NCBI RefSeq assembly: GCF_021699195.1
Contig: NZ_SSXE01000105.1
Span: 1-33,947 of the forward strand
Source of the DNA: Nonomuraea sp. MG754425
GTDB taxonomy: Bacteria; Actinomycetota; Actinomycetes; Streptosporangiales; Streptosporangiaceae
DNA length: 33,947 nucleotides
Reading direction: 5' to 3'
The notes under the pieces are model-generated. The model saw only the letters and a list, made by a program, of their open reading frames with translations. It was not told the origin of the DNA and did no database searches. The position numbers and the translations under genes are program-made. Below are positions 15,515 through 23,805 of this stretch, in pieces (position 1 is the stretch's first letter; each line of letters begins with the position of its first letter).

Positions 15515-15879
15515 CCGGTCTTGCGTCCCGTCCTGCGGGCCAGCTCGTCGAACAGGGCGAGCGCGTCCTCCTCCTCCACGCTGCGCGCGAACCTGGCCAG
15601 CACCGGCAACCTGTCGGGGCTGGCCGCGAGCGCCTCCAGCATGAGGGCGGTGACGTGTTCGTCCCTCGATCGCGCGGCGGCGTAGCGGAAGGCGTTGCGG
15701 TGCGGCGTACGCACCAGCATGCCCTTCTTCACGAGCCGCTCGGCCACGGTCTGCACCGTGGTGTAGGCGAGCTCGCGCTCCCCGTTGAGCTCGACCAGGA
15801 GCTCCCTGACACGCATCGGCTCGCCCGCGTCCCACAGGACGTCCATGAGGGCACGTTCCAGGGACCCCAGGTTGGCCAA
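15511..15879 (-). CDS. BlaI/MecI-family winged-helix repressor
   Basis: This 122-residue protein begins LGSLERALMDVLWDAGEPMRVREL, the standard BlaI/MecI/CopY opening, and continues YTTVQTVAERLVKKGMLVR (recognition helix and wing) and a C-terminal dimer helix. The start is a TTG at 15879 with GGAGGGG about 7 bases upstream; the longer in-frame frame has no family match. BlaI repressors usually pair with a BlaR-type membrane protease, and none is adjacent here. It diverges from the YqhA-type gene across 37 bp, its likely target along with itself. I did not see a TACA-N2-TGTA box. Confidence 0.87.
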   Translation of the reverse strand: MANLGSLERALMDVLWDAGEPMRVRELLVELNGERELAYTTVQTVAERLVKKGMLVRTPHRNAFRYAAARSRDEHVTALMLEALAASPDRLPVLARFARSVEEEDALALFDELARRTGRKTG

Positions 15880-15916
15880 CTCACATCCCCTCCAGCTCGA
15901 CCAGTAGGAAACATTC

Positions 15917-16507
15917 TTGCCCGGTAAGCCCCCATTCGGCCAGGGGAGCACCCGGCCGAAGAGTCTCGGCTACCTGATGTTCGCCAGCCGCTGGCTTCAG
16001 GTCCCCCTCTACCTCGGCCTCATCGTGGCCCAGGCCGTGTACGTGTACCAGTTCGCGCTGGAGCTGTGGCACCTCATCGAGGCGGTGTTCCTGCACCCCG
16101 AGAACGCCGCACAGGCGGCGACCGCGCCCTCCCCCGAGGTCGTGGTCATGCTCACGGTGCTGGCGCTCATCGACGTGGTGATGATCTCCAACCTGCTGAT
16201 CATGGTGATCATCGGCGGCTACGAGACGTTCGTCTCGCGCATCGACCTCAACGACCACCCCGACGAGCCCGAGTGGCTCTCCCACGTCAACGCGAACGTG
16301 CTGAAGGTCAAGCTGGCCACGGCCATCATCGGCATCTCGTCGGTGCACCTGCTGCAGACCTTCATCCGGGCGCAGACGACGCCCAACGACAAGATGATGT
16401 GGCAGACGATCATGCATCTGGCGTTCGTGGTCTCGGCCGTCGGCCTGGCCTACATCGACCGGCTGCTGTCGTCGTCGCCGGCCGAGCACACACGCCCGCA
16501 CCTGTAG
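15917..16507 (+). CDS. YqhA / UPF0114 (TIGR00645) family membrane protein
   Basis: The 196-residue protein matches E. coli YqhA along its length from memory: FASRWLQVPLYLGLIVAQ, an acidic loop, a second hydrophobic block with LALIDVVMISNLLIMVIIGGYETFVSRID, then KVKLATAIIGISSVHLLQTF and the last helix ending AYIDRLL. Four membrane helices are expected. The function of the family is not established. The TTG at 15917 has AGGAAA about 7 bases upstream; an ATG at 15977 (MFASRW) would give a shorter protein but lacks a Shine-Dalgarno. It diverges from the BlaI-type repressor and converges on the rhomboid gene with 11 bp between. Confidence 0.87.
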   Translation: MPGKPPFGQGSTRPKSLGYLMFASRWLQVPLYLGLIVAQAVYVYQFALELWHLIEAVFLHPENAAQAATAPSPEVVVMLTVLALIDVVMISNLLIMVIIGGYETFVSRIDLNDHPDEPEWLSHVNANVLKVKLATAIIGISSVHLLQTFIRAQTTPNDKMMWQTIMHLAFVVSAVGLAYIDRLLSSSPAEHTRPHL

Positions 16508-16518
16508 GGCGGGCCGCC

Positions 16519-17157
16519 TCAGAAGCTGTACGGGTTCGCGGGGGCGATCTCGCGCCTGCGGCGCAGCACCCAGGCGGCCACCACGCCGCCGACGAGCCCG
16601 AACAGGTGGCCCTGCCAGGAGATGCCCTCCTGGTTGGGCAGCAGGCCCGCCAGGATGCCCCAGTAGGCGATGCCCACGCCGACGCCGATGGCGATGTCCA
16701 GCAGCCTGCGGTCGAACAGGCCGCGGGCCAGGATGTAGCCGAAGTAGCCGAACACCAGCCCGCTCGCCCCGACCGTGTAGACACCCGGGCTGGTCGCCCA
16801 CGTGCCCAGGCCGCCGATGAAGATGATCAGCACGCTGGCCCAGAGGAACTTGCGGATGTCCCGCAACCCGGCCAGGAAACCCAGGATCAGCAGCGGCAGC
16901 GAGTTGGCCATGAGATGGCCGAAACCGCCGTGCAGGAAGGGCGCGAAGACGATGCCCACCAGGCCGTCGGGCTCCCAGCCGACGATGCCGAACTGCCGGT
17001 CGAGCGCGCCGTCGAGGAAGTAGTCGACCCCCTCGACCACCCACATGACCGCGAGCATGACGATCATGATGATGAGTGCGGCGAGCGCACCTTGAAGGAG
17101 CGCCCCGGCCCCGCGCCTGGCCGACTCGAACCTCCTGGAACCCGAATAGTCGCTCAT
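16519..17157 (-). CDS. Rhomboid-family intramembrane serine protease
   Basis: The 212-residue protein has about six membrane helices. Rhomboid motifs are intact: FLHGGFGHLMANSLPLL (H81 and N85, oxyanion side), VGASGLVFGY with nucleophile S132, and WQGHLFGLVGG with catalytic H184. It should cleave transmembrane substrates within the bilayer; none is evident here. The N-terminal segment of about 20 residues is basic and cytoplasmic. The ATG at 17157 has GGGAG about 5 bases upstream. Confidence 0.92.
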   Translation of the reverse strand: MSDYSGSRRFESARRGAGALLQGALAALIIMIVMLAVMWVVEGVDYFLDGALDRQFGIVGWEPDGLVGIVFAPFLHGGFGHLMANSLPLLILGFLAGLRDIRKFLWASVLIIFIGGLGTWATSPGVYTVGASGLVFGYFGYILARGLFDRRLLDIAIGVGVGIAYWGILAGLLPNQEGISWQGHLFGLVGGVVAAWVLRRRREIAPANPYSF

Positions 17158-17265
17158 GCGCTCTCCCGGTCGGTTGTCTCCTCTTTCTTTACCGTAACCA
17201 GGTAGAGCTATGCGCGCGCTAAAGGATCCCCTCCCGTTCCCTGGGGAAGACGGGAGGGGGGACGG

Positions 17266-18030
17266 TCATTCGCCCTTCCACCGGGGCGCCCGCTTCTCGG
17301 CGAAGGCGGCGGCGCCCTCCATGGCGTCCTTCGAGCCGAAGACCGGGTTGATGATCGCGCCCTGCTTGTCGAACATCTCCTCCAGCGACCAGTCCTGCGA
17401 CTCGACGACCACCCGCTTGGTCGCGGCGAGCGCGAGCGGGGCGTTGGCCGCGATCTTCCTGGCCAGCTCCAGGGCGCCCTCCAGGGCGGCGCCCGGCTCG
17501 GTGATGCGGTTGACCAGGCCGAGCTCGTACAGACGGGAGGCCGGGTAGTGGTCGCCGGTCAGGGCGAGCTCCATGGCCACGTGGTACGGGATGCGCCGGG
17601 GCAGCCGCATGATCCCGCCCGCGCCCGCCACCAGCCCGCGCTTGGGCTCCGGCAGGCCGAACTTCGACTCCGCCGAGGCCACGATGACGTCGCAGGCCAG
17701 GGCCAGCTCGAAGCCGCCGGCCAGCGCGTACCCCTCGACGGCCGCGACCAGCGGCTTCTTCGGCGGCGCCTCGGTCAGCCCGCCGAACCCGCGGCCCTTG
17801 ACCACCGGGAAGTCCCCGGACAGGAACCCCTTGAGGTCCATGCCCGCGGAGAACGTGCCACCGGCGCCGGTCAGGACGTACGCGGAGATGTCGGGGCGGG
17901 CCTCCAGCGTGTCCAGCGCCTCGGCGACGCCTCGGGCCACCGCCCCGTTGATGGCGTTGCGCGCCTGGGGGCGGTTGATGGTCAGGATCGCGACATTGCC
18001 GGACTCTTCGACGAGCACTTCGTCAGACAC
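17266..18030 (-). CDS. Enoyl-CoA hydratase/isomerase (crotonase family)
   Basis: The 254-residue enzyme has the oxyanion-hole segments SAGMDLKGF and GYALAGGFELALACD and both catalytic glutamates of a true hydratase: the Glu in GLPEPKRGL and the Glu in HVAMELALTGD. It should hydrate 2-enoyl-CoAs in fatty-acid or amino-acid breakdown. The GTG start at 18030 follows the upstream dehydrogenase stop by 10 bp, so the two form an operon for consecutive beta-oxidation steps (hydration, then 3-hydroxyacyl-CoA oxidation). Confidence 0.93.
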   Translation of the reverse strand: MSDEVLVEESGNVAILTINRPQARNAINGAVARGVAEALDTLEARPDISAYVLTGAGGTFSAGMDLKGFLSGDFPVVKGRGFGGLTEAPPKKPLVAAVEGYALAGGFELALACDVIVASAESKFGLPEPKRGLVAGAGGIMRLPRRIPYHVAMELALTGDHYPASRLYELGLVNRITEPGAALEGALELARKIAANAPLALAATKRVVVESQDWSLEEMFDKQGAIINPVFGSKDAMEGAAAFAEKRAPRWKGE

Positions 18031-18040
18031 GGGACCTCAC

Positions 18041-18814
18041 TTACTTGGGCTGGAAGCGGATGCCGCCGTCGAAGCGGATGACCTCGGCGTTCATGTAGTC
18101 GTTCTCGACCAGGGACCTGACCAGGTGGGCGAACTCGTCGGCGCGGCCCATGCGCTTGGGGAAGACCACCGGCGCGACCAGCTTGGCCTTGAAGTCGTCG
18201 GCGTTGGCCGAGAAGCCGTAGATGGGGGTGTCGATGATGCCGGGGCAGATGGTGTTCACCCGTACGCCGATCGCGGCCAGGTCGCGGGCGGCGGGTACGG
18301 TCATGCCCACGATGCCGCCCTTGGAGGCCGAGTAGGCGAGCTGCCCCGTCTGCCCCTCCAGCGCCGCCACGGAGGCCGTGTTGATCACCACGCCGCGCTG
18401 CCCGTCGGCGTCGGCCGGCTCCGTCTTGGCGATGGCGGCCGCGGCGATGCGCATGAGGTTGAACGTGCCGATCAGGTTGACCTCGATGACCTTGCGGTAG
18501 GTGGCCGGGTTGTGCGGGTTGCCGTCGCGGTTGACCGTACGCTCGGCCCAGCCGATGCCGGCGCTGTTGACCACCACGCGCAGCGGCTTGCCGGTGGCCA
18601 CGGCGGCGTCGACGGCCGCCTGCACCTGCTCGTCGTCGGAGACGTCCGTCCTGGCGAAGACCCCGCCGATCTCGTCGGCGACGGCCTTGCCGCGCTCCTC
18701 GTTGAGGTCGGCGACCACGACCGTGGCCCCGGCGCGGGCCAGCTCGCGCGCCGTGGCCTCACCGAGGCCGCTGGCGCCGCCGGAGATGATTGCTGCAGAT
18801 CCGTTCACGTCCAT
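18041..18814 (-). CDS. 3-hydroxyacyl-CoA dehydrogenase of the SDR family (HSD10-like)
   Basis: This 257-residue short-chain dehydrogenase has the cofactor motif SGGASGLGEATAR, NSAGIG, and the catalytic Ser/Tyr/Lys in NTASVAALEGQTGQLAYSASKGG. The EGQTGQ loop and the C-terminal PIYGFSANADDF and VVFPKRMGRADEFAHLV are close to type II 3-hydroxyacyl-CoA dehydrogenase (HSD17B10), from memory. An NAD-dependent oxidation of 3-hydroxyacyl-CoA is the likely reaction. It is followed 10 bp later by the enoyl-CoA hydratase gene. Confidence 0.9.
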   Translation of the reverse strand: MDVNGSAAIISGGASGLGEATARELARAGATVVVADLNEERGKAVADEIGGVFARTDVSDDEQVQAAVDAAVATGKPLRVVVNSAGIGWAERTVNRDGNPHNPATYRKVIEVNLIGTFNLMRIAAAAIAKTEPADADGQRGVVINTASVAALEGQTGQLAYSASKGGIVGMTVPAARDLAAIGVRVNTICPGIIDTPIYGFSANADDFKAKLVAPVVFPKRMGRADEFAHLVRSLVENDYMNAEVIRFDGGIRFQPK

Positions 18815-18861
18815 AGGCGGACCCTAACCCGCAGACCGAATGAAGTTCTACTCGGGGGTGG

Positions 18862-19200
18862 TTAAATCTCACCCACGGCGGTGTCGACGTCGGAGTACAC
18901 CTTGATGCGCCGGTCGAGCCCGGTGGTGCGGAGGATGCGCGCCACGGGTGCCTGCGGCGCCGCCAGGGACACGCCGCCGCCCTCTCCCGTCGCCAGCCGC
19001 CATGCCTCGATCAGCACCGACAGGCCGCTGGAGTCCATGAACGACAACTGCTGCAGATCGAGCACGAGCCGGGCGCTGTCCTGTTTGATGGCATCACGCA
19101 CCTCGTCGCGCAGAAACGGCGCGGTGAACAGGTCAAGCTCTCCCTCGACGGCCACCACCACGGCGTCGCCCAGGGCGTGTCGCGCAAGCCGCAGCTTCAT
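18862..19200 (-). CDS. STAS-domain anti-sigma factor antagonist
   Basis: The 112-residue single-domain protein has the STAS core: VVVAVEGELDLFTAPFL, then LVLDLQQLSFMDSSGLSVLI with the phosphorylatable serine at S57/S58, and LAAPQAPVARILRTTGLDRRIKVYSDVD. In partner-switching systems the unphosphorylated form binds the anti-sigma factor and frees the sigma factor. The ATG at 19200 has GAGGAGGGG about 4-7 bases upstream. No anti-sigma kinase is adjacent; the SpoIIE-ATPase protein at 7774-9996 is the only candidate partner in the window. The gap 19201-19407 upstream shows no gene. Confidence 0.92.
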   Translation of the reverse strand: MKLRLARHALGDAVVVAVEGELDLFTAPFLRDEVRDAIKQDSARLVLDLQQLSFMDSSGLSVLIEAWRLATGEGGGVSLAAPQAPVARILRTTGLDRRIKVYSDVDTAVGEI

Positions 19201-19407
19201 GGGCCCCTCCTCGATGAGCCACTGTACTTCGACATCCCCGGGTAGCGGGCATGCACAAACTACGAAAAGTCGGATGCAGGAGGACAAGGTGGGCCTAAAC
19301 ACGGGCCAAACGCCCCGTCAAGAGCCATGCTCCGGGTTTCTACCCATCTCGCCGCCGATGCCCCTGCCTGGGAGGCCAGGTTTGCCGCAGATGACGGCGA
19401 TCGCGGG

Positions 19408-20142
19408 TCAACCTGCCGGAATGGCGAAACCATACGGAAGTTCCAGCCGGTGCCGGGCCAGCAGGTCGGCGTCGGACAGCAGCTCACGGGTCGGCCCGTC
19501 CGCGGCGATCACGCCGCCGGACAGGACAAGCGAGCGCTCGCACAACTCCAGCGCGTACGGCAGGTCGTGCGTGACCATGAGCACCGTCACGTCGAGAGAG
19601 CGCAGGACCTCGGCCAGCTCCCGGCGGGCGGCCGGATCGAGGTTGGACGAGGGCTCGTCCAGCACCAGGATCTCGGGGGCCATGGCCAGCACCGTCGCCA
19701 CCGCCACCCGGCGGCGCTGCCCGAACGACAGGTGGTGCGGCGGCCGGTCGGCGGCCGCCAGCATGCCCACCCGCTCCAGCGCGTCATCGACCACGCGGTC
19801 CAGCTCCGCGCCGCGCAGGCCCGCGTTGGCCGGGCCGAAGGCCACGTCGTCGCGCACCGTGGGCATGAAGAGCTGGTCGTCGGGGTCCTGGAAGACCAGG
19901 CCGACGCGCTGCCTGACCTCCTTGAGGGTGTCGTTGCGCACCGGGGTGCCGGCCACGGTGACACTGCCGTGCCCGGCGGTGAGAATGCCGTTGAGATGCA
20001 TCACGAGCGTGGTCTTGCCGGCGCCGTTCGGGCCGAGCAGGGCCACGCGCTCGCCGCGCGCGATCGACAGGTCCACGCCGAACAGCGCCTGCGTGCCGTC
20101 GGGATAGGCGTAGGCGAGCTGCCGGACTTCGAGAGAGTTCAC
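19408..20142 (-). CDS. cbiO: ECF transporter ATP-binding subunit (cobalt/nickel), CbiO
   Basis: The 244-residue ABC ATPase has Walker A GPNGAGKTT (about 37-45), the ECF-type Q-loop VGLVFQDPDDQLFMPTVRDDVAFGP, the signature LSFGQRRR and Walker B ILVLDEPSSNLDP. It energises the CbiM/CbiQ membrane complex. The GTG at 20142 overlaps the cbiQ stop by 4 bp (GTGA), with GGGGA about 8 bases upstream; a GTG one codon earlier is the alternative. It is the last gene of the M(N)-Q-O operon. Confidence 0.93.
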   Translation of the reverse strand: MNSLEVRQLAYAYPDGTQALFGVDLSIARGERVALLGPNGAGKTTLVMHLNGILTAGHGSVTVAGTPVRNDTLKEVRQRVGLVFQDPDDQLFMPTVRDDVAFGPANAGLRGAELDRVVDDALERVGMLAAADRPPHHLSFGQRRRVAVATVLAMAPEILVLDEPSSNLDPAARRELAEVLRSLDVTVLMVTHDLPYALELCERSLVLSGGVIAADGPTRELLSDADLLARHRLELPYGFAIPAG

Positions 20143-20894
20143 CACGTCAGTCCCCAGACGGCGAGGGCGGCGGCGGGCAGGGCCAGCGCGGTCGCCCAGT
20201 GGGCCGCGGAGGCCGCCGCCTCCCCGATGACCGGGAGCTGACCGGTGTAGCCCCGGCTCAGCATGGCGAGGTGAACGCGTTCGCCCCGTTCGTACGAGCG
20301 GATGAACAGCGCCCCGGCCGACCGGGCGATCACCGGGACGTGCCGGAGGTTGCGCGCCTCGAACCCGCGCGACTCCCTGGCCACCCGCATCCGCCGCATC
20401 TCAGCCACGATCACGTCCATGTACCGCAGCATGAACATGGCGATCTGCACCAGCAGGCTCGGCAGCCGCAGCCGCTGCGCCCCGAGCAGGACGGCCCGCG
20501 GCTCCGTGGTGGCCGCCAACAGGATGGAGGCCACCACCCCCAGCGTGGCCTTGGCCAGGATGTTCCAGGCCGACCAGAGGCCGGGCACGCTCAGCGACAA
20601 CCCCAGCACCTCGGTCCGCTCCCCCAGCCCCACGACCGGGATGAGGAAGGCGAACAGCACGAACGGCAGCTCGATCACCATGCGCCGCGGCACGTACGTG
20701 GCCGGCACCCTGGCCGCCACCGCGACACCGGCGAGCAGCACGGCGTACGCGGCGAACGCCCAGAACCGCTCGCGCGGCGTGGCCACCACCACGAGGGCGA
20801 AGGCGAAGACCGCCAGCAGCTTGCACTGCGCCGGGAGCCGGTGCACGACCGTGTCTCCCGGCAGGTAGAGCCGGTGATGGTGCCCAGCGCCCAC
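20139..20894 (-). CDS. cbiQ: ECF transporter transmembrane subunit CbiQ
   Basis: The 251-residue membrane protein starts HHHRLYLPGDTVVHRLPAQCKLLAVFAFAL and has about five to six helices. It carries the two short Ala-Arg-Gly coupling motifs expected of ECF T-components: ARESRGFEA and AMLSRGYTG, which contact the ATPase. The N-terminal His cluster is common in CbiQ. The GTG start at 20894 lies 3 bp after the CbiM stop, and the 3' end overlaps cbiO by 4 bp. Confidence 0.92.
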   Translation of the reverse strand: MGAGHHHRLYLPGDTVVHRLPAQCKLLAVFAFALVVVATPRERFWAFAAYAVLLAGVAVAARVPATYVPRRMVIELPFVLFAFLIPVVGLGERTEVLGLSLSVPGLWSAWNILAKATLGVVASILLAATTEPRAVLLGAQRLRLPSLLVQIAMFMLRYMDVIVAEMRRMRVARESRGFEARNLRHVPVIARSAGALFIRSYERGERVHLAMLSRGYTGQLPVIGEAAASAAHWATALALPAAALAVWGLTW

Positions 20895-20897
20895 GTA

Positions 20898-21905
20898 TCA
20901 CACCTTGATCTTGTCACGGCCCCGCGCGGCATAGGCAACGGCCCCGGCGATGACCAACACCAGGCCGACGCCGATGATTCCGGCCACGCCGACGGGGATC
21001 CCGCCGACCTCGCCGTAGTCGGCCAGGGCCCACCCGCCGAGCGCGTGGTCGGACGCCTGATCGATGAAGCCCTCGTTCTGGCCCACGGCCTCCAGGCCGT
21101 CGGGGTCGCCGGAGGCGACGAAGGAGACGGCCCCGGCCAGCACGAGCGTCAGGCCGGTCCCCCCGAGCAGGAACGGCCTGAGCGGGCCCCGGGCGCTCGC
21201 CGGTCGCGGCTCGTCCTGGTCCGCGGTCGTGGTGGCGCCCTCGGCGTCGCGCAGGACCAGTGGCTTGGTCAGGCCGCGGGCGCCGTACACGAGGTCGGGC
21301 CGGACGGCGAGCACCGCGCCCACGGTCACCGCGGTGATGAGACCCTCGCCGACGCCGATCAGCAGGTGCACGCCGCCCATCGCCGCCGCGACCGTGCCGA
21401 CCTCGATCGGCGCCGTGCCGCCGATCCAGAACAGCAGCGTGAAGACCAGGGCGGCGGCCGGCACCGAGATCAGCGCGGCCAGGAACGCCGCCACCGTGAC
21501 CTTCCCCCTCGTCACCGTCGTGACCAGCCGGAAGACGCCCCAGCCGACGACCACCGTGACGATGCCCATGATCGTGATGTTGACCCCGAGCGCGGTCAGC
21601 CCGCCGTCGGCGAAGAACACGCCCTGCACCAGCAGGACCACGGCCATGCACAGGACCCCTGTGTACGGCCCGACGAGTATCGCGGCCAGCGCCCCGCCCA
21701 TCAGGTGACCGCTGGTGCCGGCGGCGACGGGGAAGTTGAGCATCTGCACGGCGAAGATGAAGGCCGCGACCAGCCCGGCCATGGGCGCGGTACGGTCGTC
21801 GAGCTCGCGCCGCGCGCCACGCAGGCAGACCGCGACGCCGGCCGCGGCCACCGCCCCGGCCGAGACGGAGGTCGCTGCGTTGAAGAAGCCATCGGGTACG
21901 TGCAC
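20898..21905 (-). CDS. cbiM: CbiM substrate-binding membrane subunit fused to a CbiN/PDGLE domain
   Basis: The 335-residue protein begins MHVPDGFFN: the Met1-His2 N-terminus chelates Co(II) or Ni(II) in this family, so the GTG at 21905 is firmly set; GGAGG lies 6 bases upstream. The CbiM part (to about 215) has FAVQMLNFPVAAGTSGHLMGGALAA and the ALGVNITIMG segment. After an acidic linker, a second part (about 235-335) has a membrane helix, FVASGDPDGLEAVGQNEGF (the PDGLE motif) and a final helix, so CbiN function is fused. Whether it takes cobalt or nickel is not decided by the sequence. No B12 riboswitch was recognised in the 91-bp upstream gap. Confidence 0.92.
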   Translation of the reverse strand: MHVPDGFFNAATSVSAGAVAAAGVAVCLRGARRELDDRTAPMAGLVAAFIFAVQMLNFPVAAGTSGHLMGGALAAILVGPYTGVLCMAVVLLVQGVFFADGGLTALGVNITIMGIVTVVVGWGVFRLVTTVTRGKVTVAAFLAALISVPAAALVFTLLFWIGGTAPIEVGTVAAAMGGVHLLIGVGEGLITAVTVGAVLAVRPDLVYGARGLTKPLVLRDAEGATTTADQDEPRPASARGPLRPFLLGGTGLTLVLAGAVSFVASGDPDGLEAVGQNEGFIDQASDHALGGWALADYGEVGGIPVGVAGIIGVGLVLVIAGAVAYAARGRDKIKV

Positions 21906-21952
21906 GGCTGCCTCCTGGCAGAGGACGGGCTCCGGGGGCGGAGCCGCAAACG

Positions 21953-21967
21953 GTCCTACTTTAGGAC
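21953..21967. promoter_or_regulatory. Palindrome upstream of cbiM, candidate operator
   Basis: GTCCTA-CTT-TAGGAC has perfect 6-bp arms and lies 48 bp upstream of the cbiM start. On the minus strand it contains TAAAGT, which could be a -10 box, so a bound repressor would block the promoter. A GC hairpin (GGCTCC/GGAGCC, 21930-21947) follows in the presumed leader. Confidence 0.45.
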
Positions 21968-21996
21968 ATCGTCTTGCACCTGCACATAGCTGGCAA

Positions 21997-23805
21997 TTAC
22001 CGAAAGATCCTTTTAACCACACTTTCAGCGCTCAGTCGCCGCACCACCGCACTCAGCCGCCCCTTCCCCGAGGTCGCGTACGGCCGCACGCTCCGCAGCA
22101 GGGCCGCCGCCCACCACCGGCGGGGCCCCGCCACCGTCTCGGTCTCGATCCTGAACCGCGCGGGCGGCCCGCCCAGGTCCAGCTCCAGGTACGCGTCCCA
22201 GGTGCCGGGCGCCAGCCGCCCCAGCGCGGGCCGGGCCGCGAAGCCGCCGCCGGGCCGCGCCACCACGCGGTCGGCGCGCTCGCAGCCGGTACGCCGCTCC
22301 CGCCAGACGATCCGCCGGACGGCCGTGACCGGCGGGGTGGCACCGGCCACCTTGACCTCGCCGTCCACCAGCAGCCGGTGGCCGAACGTCCAGCGCATCG
22401 AGACCAGCCGCGCCCCGCCCGGCACCGCGATCACGTGGCCGCCCACGTCGATGCTCAGGTTGCCGTTGTCGCGGGTGAAGTAGGGCAGCGCCACGACGTC
22501 GCCGACCAGCCGGGGGCCCGGCCCGGTGATGCCGCCGTCGCGGTCGGCCCCGAGCCGGCCGAGCCGGATCACGCCCTCCACCTCGACCGCCACCCGCAGG
22601 TCCCAGATGCCCGGGTCGAGCGCGCCCACCTCCACCTTCGCGACGAACTCGCCCCCCTGCCGCTCGGCCGGCACGACCACCTCCCTGGCCGGGTCGTGGC
22701 GGGCGCGCAGCACCACGGTCAGGCCGTCGTCCCTGGTGATGCCGTCGAGCCGGGCCGCGCCCGTCACGACCAGGCGCTCGCCCTCCCACTCCAGCCCGAC
22801 CAGCCGCCGCCGGACGGTGGCGCTCTCGATGCGGGCCAGGCGCACGAGGCGGTCGATGTCGTCGAGCGCGCCGGCCCGCTGCCGGTCGATGGTGTTGAGC
22901 CGCTCGTGCACGCCGGGGGTGTACCACTCGTCGCACAGCGCGGCCACCTCGCGCGCGATGTCCTTGCGGCGGACGTCGTCGCTCTCCAGGAACACGGTGC
23001 CGAGCTGGGTGAACACGTCGAGCCTGAAGTGCCTGCGCAGCAGGTGGTCACGTAGCGGGCCCGCCTCGACGTGCCGGGCCATGAGCCGGATGGGCTCGCG
23101 GATCATCGCCAGCCAGGCCAGCGGGTCCCTGCTGCCCGGCTGCTGCATGATGCTGCTGCCGTCGGACCTGGAGACGAGGTGGTAGCAGTCGTAGTCGGCC
23201 ACCACGGAGATGCCCCTGGCATGGCAGTAGGCGTGCACGGTGAAGAGGATGTCCTCCCCGACCAGCATGCCCTCGCCGAACCTGATGCGGTGGCGTTCGA
23301 GCAGCTCTCTGCGGAACAGCTTGAAGCAGCTCAGGCTGTTGTAGACGGAGCTGTCGCCGAGCCCCACCCGGTCGGCGCCGCGCGAGAACATCGACACCGG
23401 CGCCCGCCGGCCGTGCCCGACGATCTTGCCGAGGACGATGTCGGAGTCGTTGCCGTCGGCCACGGCGACCATGCGTTCGAGCGCCTCGGGGCCGAGGTGG
23501 TCGTCGGCGTCGCAGAAGAAGACGTAGCGGCCGGTGGCGTGCTCGATGCCGACGTTGCGCGGACGCCCGGCGCCGCCGCTGGCCTCGATGTGGATGACCT
23601 TGACGCTCTCCGGGTGGTAGGAGGCGTACAGGTCGAGGAGTTCGCCGCTGCCGTCGGTGGAGCCGTCGTCCACGACGATCAGTTCCTTCTTCACCCGCTG
23701 CACGAGCGCGGAGGTGAGGCACCGGTCGAGGTAGGCCCGGCAGTTGTGAACGGGGATGACGACGCTGACGTCCACCGCGCCGCCGTCGGCCGCTGCCCGT
23801 TCCAT
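21997..23805 (-). CDS. GT2-family glycosyltransferase with large C-terminal beta region
   Basis: The 602-residue protein starts with a GT-A domain (about 15-250): VSVVIPVHNCRAYLDRCL, IVVDDGSTDGSGELL, GRPRNVGIEHATGRYVFFCDADD (the DxD metal site) and GEDILFTVHAYCHA. After a helical linker, about 260 residues rich in Val/Arg/Gly resemble repeated beta domains (VTGAARLDGI, LDPGIWDLRVAVEVEG, LAPGTWDAYLELDLGG), like the accessory domains of wall teichoic acid glycosyltransferases. No membrane helix is seen. The ATG at 23805 has GGAG about 8 bases upstream; a GTG three codons earlier is possible. It stands alone between the cbi operon and a gene-free gap. A cell-wall glycopolymer acceptor is inference. 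Confidence 0.85.
   Translation of the reverse strand: MERAAADGGAVDVSVVIPVHNCRAYLDRCLTSALVQRVKKELIVVDDGSTDGSGELLDLYASYHPESVKVIHIEASGGAGRPRNVGIEHATGRYVFFCDADDHLGPEALERMVAVADGNDSDIVLGKIVGHGRRAPVSMFSRGADRVGLGDSSVYNSLSCFKLFRRELLERHRIRFGEGMLVGEDILFTVHAYCHARGISVVADYDCYHLVSRSDGSSIMQQPGSRDPLAWLAMIREPIRLMARHVEAGPLRDHLLRRHFRLDVFTQLGTVFLESDDVRRKDIAREVAALCDEWYTPGVHERLNTIDRQRAGALDDIDRLVRLARIESATVRRRLVGLEWEGERLVVTGAARLDGITRDDGLTVVLRARHDPAREVVVPAERQGGEFVAKVEVGALDPGIWDLRVAVEVEGVIRLGRLGADRDGGITGPGPRLVGDVVALPYFTRDNGNLSIDVGGHVIAVPGGARLVSMRWTFGHRLLVDGEVKVAGATPPVTAVRRIVWRERRTGCERADRVVARPGGGFAARPALGRLAPGTWDAYLELDLGGPPARFRIETETVAGPRRWWAAALLRSVRPYATSGKGRLSAVVRRLSAESVVKRIFR

Noticed and set aside
20199..21989. Open frame of almost 600 codons on the plus strand
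   Set aside because: It is antisense to cbiQ and cbiM and has low-complexity Arg/His/Pro/Gln composition without any domain.
21906..21996. Cobalamin riboswitch before cbiM
   Set aside because: The gap is only 91 bp and no B12-box-like GCCACTG core was seen.
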